In this document: positions 31,364 to 33,062 of the stretch, in pieces | How positions within the stretch are numbered: the stretch's first letter is position 1 | Layout: the number at the start of each line of letters is the position of its first letter | Origin: Deltaproteobacteria bacterium | GTDB lineage: Archaea; Thermoplasmatota; Poseidoniia; Poseidoniales; Poseidoniaceae | Assembly: GCA_028344335.1 (NCBI GenBank) | Contig: JAOMAZ010000015.1 | Span: 1-33,062 of the forward strand | DNA length: 33,062 bases | Direction: 5' to 3' | Notes under the pieces: generated by a model | What the model was told of the DNA's origin: nothing | What the model saw: only the letters and a program-made list of their open reading frames with translations | Database searches by the model: none | Translations under genes and position numbers: made by a program

Positions 31364-33062
31364 ATGCAACGTAGTGTCAGCATCATATTGATGCTGGTAT
31401 TGCTACCTTTCTTAGCAATCTCTACTGAAGCTGAATTAGGTATGGAAGAAGCTGAAAAATCTCTAAATTTAATTTGTGATTCTGATGATGATTGCTTTCT
31501 ATCGAATGGTGTTTCTGGAGAAGAGATGAGTTCTGGGCAAGAAAATGATGCAAACCCCCTTACGCCAAAGGTAGTTTCACTGGAGTTCAATATGCAACCA
31601 AGTCAAAATCAATTATCTTTACTTCCTGAAAACCTGAAAAGTCTTACAATTGATCTAAAGATTAGGGAGGATTTGGGTGGATGGGCCCAGCCAGACCTTG
31701 AAGTTGAATTGAAATTAGGAGCCTCTGAAAATTCTTGGACAATAGACGGAGCTGGCCCCGAATTAAATGCACAACCCCAACCGTATGAATTAGAAGATGA
31801 GCCCCTCGATATGAGTAATGGAAGAATGCTCTTACCTGGTGAAATTATTCGCCTCAGGATTTCATTCCAATTAGAACGCCCAAGTAATTGGGAATTGGGC
31901 TTGAGGGGTCTTAGCAATCTAGAGTTGGACATAGATTGGTCAGTGGATCCAGCCCAAGCAGATGTCGATGAACCTTCTTCGAGACAGCAACCACGCCAAT
32001 CGAGTGAAGTTGAAATCTGGCATGATGGAGCACTTGTTGGAGATGATAGCGATTGTTTTGAATTTGATTTAGAAGAAAATGAACTATTCAATATCATAAT
32101 TATTTGGGAACAAGTGCCGATTGAAGTGGAGCAGCCTCACCAAACTCCTGATCTAATTGGCCCTGGAAACAGGAATACCCCCACTCCAAATGTGAAGACT
32201 ACCAATGATGGTGAAATAGAGACAAAAACATATCAATATCGAGGTTTGGAAAGCGGTGACTACAGGCTTTGCTTTGATGGAAGAGATGACAAATTTCAAC
32301 CATATTCTTGGCTTGGAAGGATAACTTATGAAGGAATTGGGCCAAATTCTCCTGCTCAATTCGAAGGAGATGGAAGTTGGAAATCCGGCACTACAATTAT
32401 GGGTGATTCAAGTCAAAGTGAAATTATCGAGGCGAGTGGTTTTTTCTCTTTAGCCTTCGGGTTCTTGATGCTTTTCGGAGTCATCGGGGCAGCAGCAGTT
32501 CAGCCAACTTGGAAGTGGACTCGCCGTCTGATGCTACCACTTTCAGGTGTTCTCATCATTTTCGGTGGCATCGCCCATCCGCTAACGATGTGGGGGGAAT
32601 CACTCCCTGAGGAGGATTCGGTGAATATCGAAAGGTTACTTGAGAATCGCCTAGAACAGATATGGCAAGTCCTAGAACCTGGAACCCCTCAAAATACCAT
32701 TGCAGAGCATTTGGGCTCGACATTCGGAATCTTGGTAGGAGAACATTTATTGATGAATATAGAAGTATCTGAAGCCATTCAAATGGAAGATGGAAGATAC
32801 CAATTACAATCTCCTGAAATGGAAAATATAAGGATTGACAGACTAATTTTCAATTTCTTAAATGAGGCCGGAGCTGGTCATGGCGGTGATGGTCTACTTC
32901 CTGAACGCTCAGTGAATTTTGTGCTACAAGCTGGTAGGGCTTTGACCCTCGACTTGTTGATTTTAGAGGCATTAATGGTGGTTGAAGAAGTTCCTCAAAA
33001 CTCCAATATCCAAATCGATTGGACGATGACCAATGCAGGAGCATCTGGGAGTATTCTCAATC
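31364..33062 (+). CDS. Large secreted/membrane protein, incomplete at the window end
   Basis: An open frame of 566 codons from ATG at 31364 to the window edge with no stop, so it is missing from the ORF track. It begins with a signal peptide (residues 1-23, VSIILMLVLLPFLAISTEA). A region with cysteine-bearing acidic segments follows (ICDSDDDCF) and then a long beta-rich part (about 75-355). Two membrane helices (about 363-385 and 392-412: LAFGFLMLFGVIGAAA, LPLSGVLIIFGGIA) precede a further soluble domain. No family is recognised. Its start is 29 bases after the SprT-like gene. Several tracked minus-strand ORFs here are its shadows. Confidence 0.82.
   Translation, partial: MQRSVSIILMLVLLPFLAISTEAELGMEEAEKSLNLICDSDDDCFLSNGVSGEEMSSGQENDANPLTPKVVSLEFNMQPSQNQLSLLPENLKSLTIDLKIREDLGGWAQPDLEVELKLGASENSWTIDGAGPELNAQPQPYELEDEPLDMSNGRMLLPGEIIRLRISFQLERPSNWELGLRGLSNLELDIDWSVDPAQADVDEPSSRQQPRQSSEVEIWHDGALVGDDSDCFEFDLEENELFNIIIIWEQVPIEVEQPHQTPDLIGPGNRNTPTPNVKTTNDGEIETKTYQYRGLESGDYRLCFDGRDDKFQPYSWLGRITYEGIGPNSPAQFEGDGSWKSGTTIMGDSSQSEIIEASGFFSLAFGFLMLFGVIGAAAVQPTWKWTRRLMLPLSGVLIIFGGIAHPLTMWGESLPEEDSVNIERLLENRLEQIWQVLEPGTPQNTIAEHLGSTFGILVGEHLLMNIEVSEAIQMEDGRYQLQSPEMENIRIDRLIFNFLNEAGAGHGGDGLLPERSVNFVLQAGRALTLDLLILEALMVVEEVPQNSNIQIDWTMTNAGASGSILN

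Noticed and set aside
1-33062. Mobile elements, integrases or phage genes
   Set aside because: No transposase, integrase or structural phage protein can be recognised in any long frame.

Overview
The window looks like a chromosomal fragment of an archaeon, most likely a marine Thermoplasmatota lineage such as Marine Group II / Poseidoniales. Direct evidence for archaea is an RpoK/Rpb6-like RNA polymerase subunit, the archaeal route into aromatic amino acids (ADTH synthase, 3-dehydroquinate synthase II, GHMP-type shikimate kinase), the formate-dependent purine enzyme PurP and an HTH_10 (Bat-type) regulator. Genes for heme O and heme A synthases imply an aerobic terminal oxidase elsewhere in the genome. 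The many secreted or lipid-anchored proteins with acidic Ser/Asp linkers fit a marine heterotroph. The lineage is inference; no rRNA is present. I see no tRNA, rRNA, CRISPR array, integrase or transposase.

Layout. 1-3346: a thioredoxin-like lipoprotein gene runs directly into a 5'-truncated molybdenum hydroxylase large subunit, followed by its FAD subunit, which carries a 4-hydroxybenzoyl-CoA-reductase-type cysteine loop. 3352-9523: a secreted Ser/Asp-rich protein, then a four-gene DUF4350-like / MoxR / DUF58 / polytopic membrane protein cluster. 9526-15207 (minus): a tight operon of HTH_10 regulator, ADTH synthase, DHQ synthase II, shikimate kinase, chorismate synthase and aspartate kinase. 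Aspartate kinase plausibly supplies the aspartate-semialdehyde branch that feeds ADTH synthase. 15304-21444: a LolD/MacB-like ABC ATPase, a large FtsX-family permease and a 957-residue membrane-anchored coiled-coil protein with two DUF2135/YfaP-like domains and about five copies of a 45-residue repeat.

21531-25836: PurP, tryptophan 2,3-dioxygenase, and the minus-strand ctaA-ctaB pair. 25965-27764: rpoK with a long internal insertion, a small membrane protein, a 49-residue zinc-ribbon protein missed by the ORF track, and a GC-rich hairpin field containing a dispersed inverted repeat, around a small minus-strand membrane protein. 27765-30228 (minus): a PI-PLC-like lipoprotein and an M14 aspartoacylase-like enzyme with a basic N-terminal extension. 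30302-33062: a hotdog thioesterase, a SprT-like metalloprotease, and a large secreted/membrane protein that runs off the window end and is absent from the ORF track.

The best candidates for undescribed biology are the ABC/FtsX/957-aa repeat-protein set, the MoxR-DUF58-DUF4350 set with its extra membrane partner, the hairpin/repeat field around the zinc-ribbon gene, and the regulator-led shikimate operon with its own aspartate kinase.
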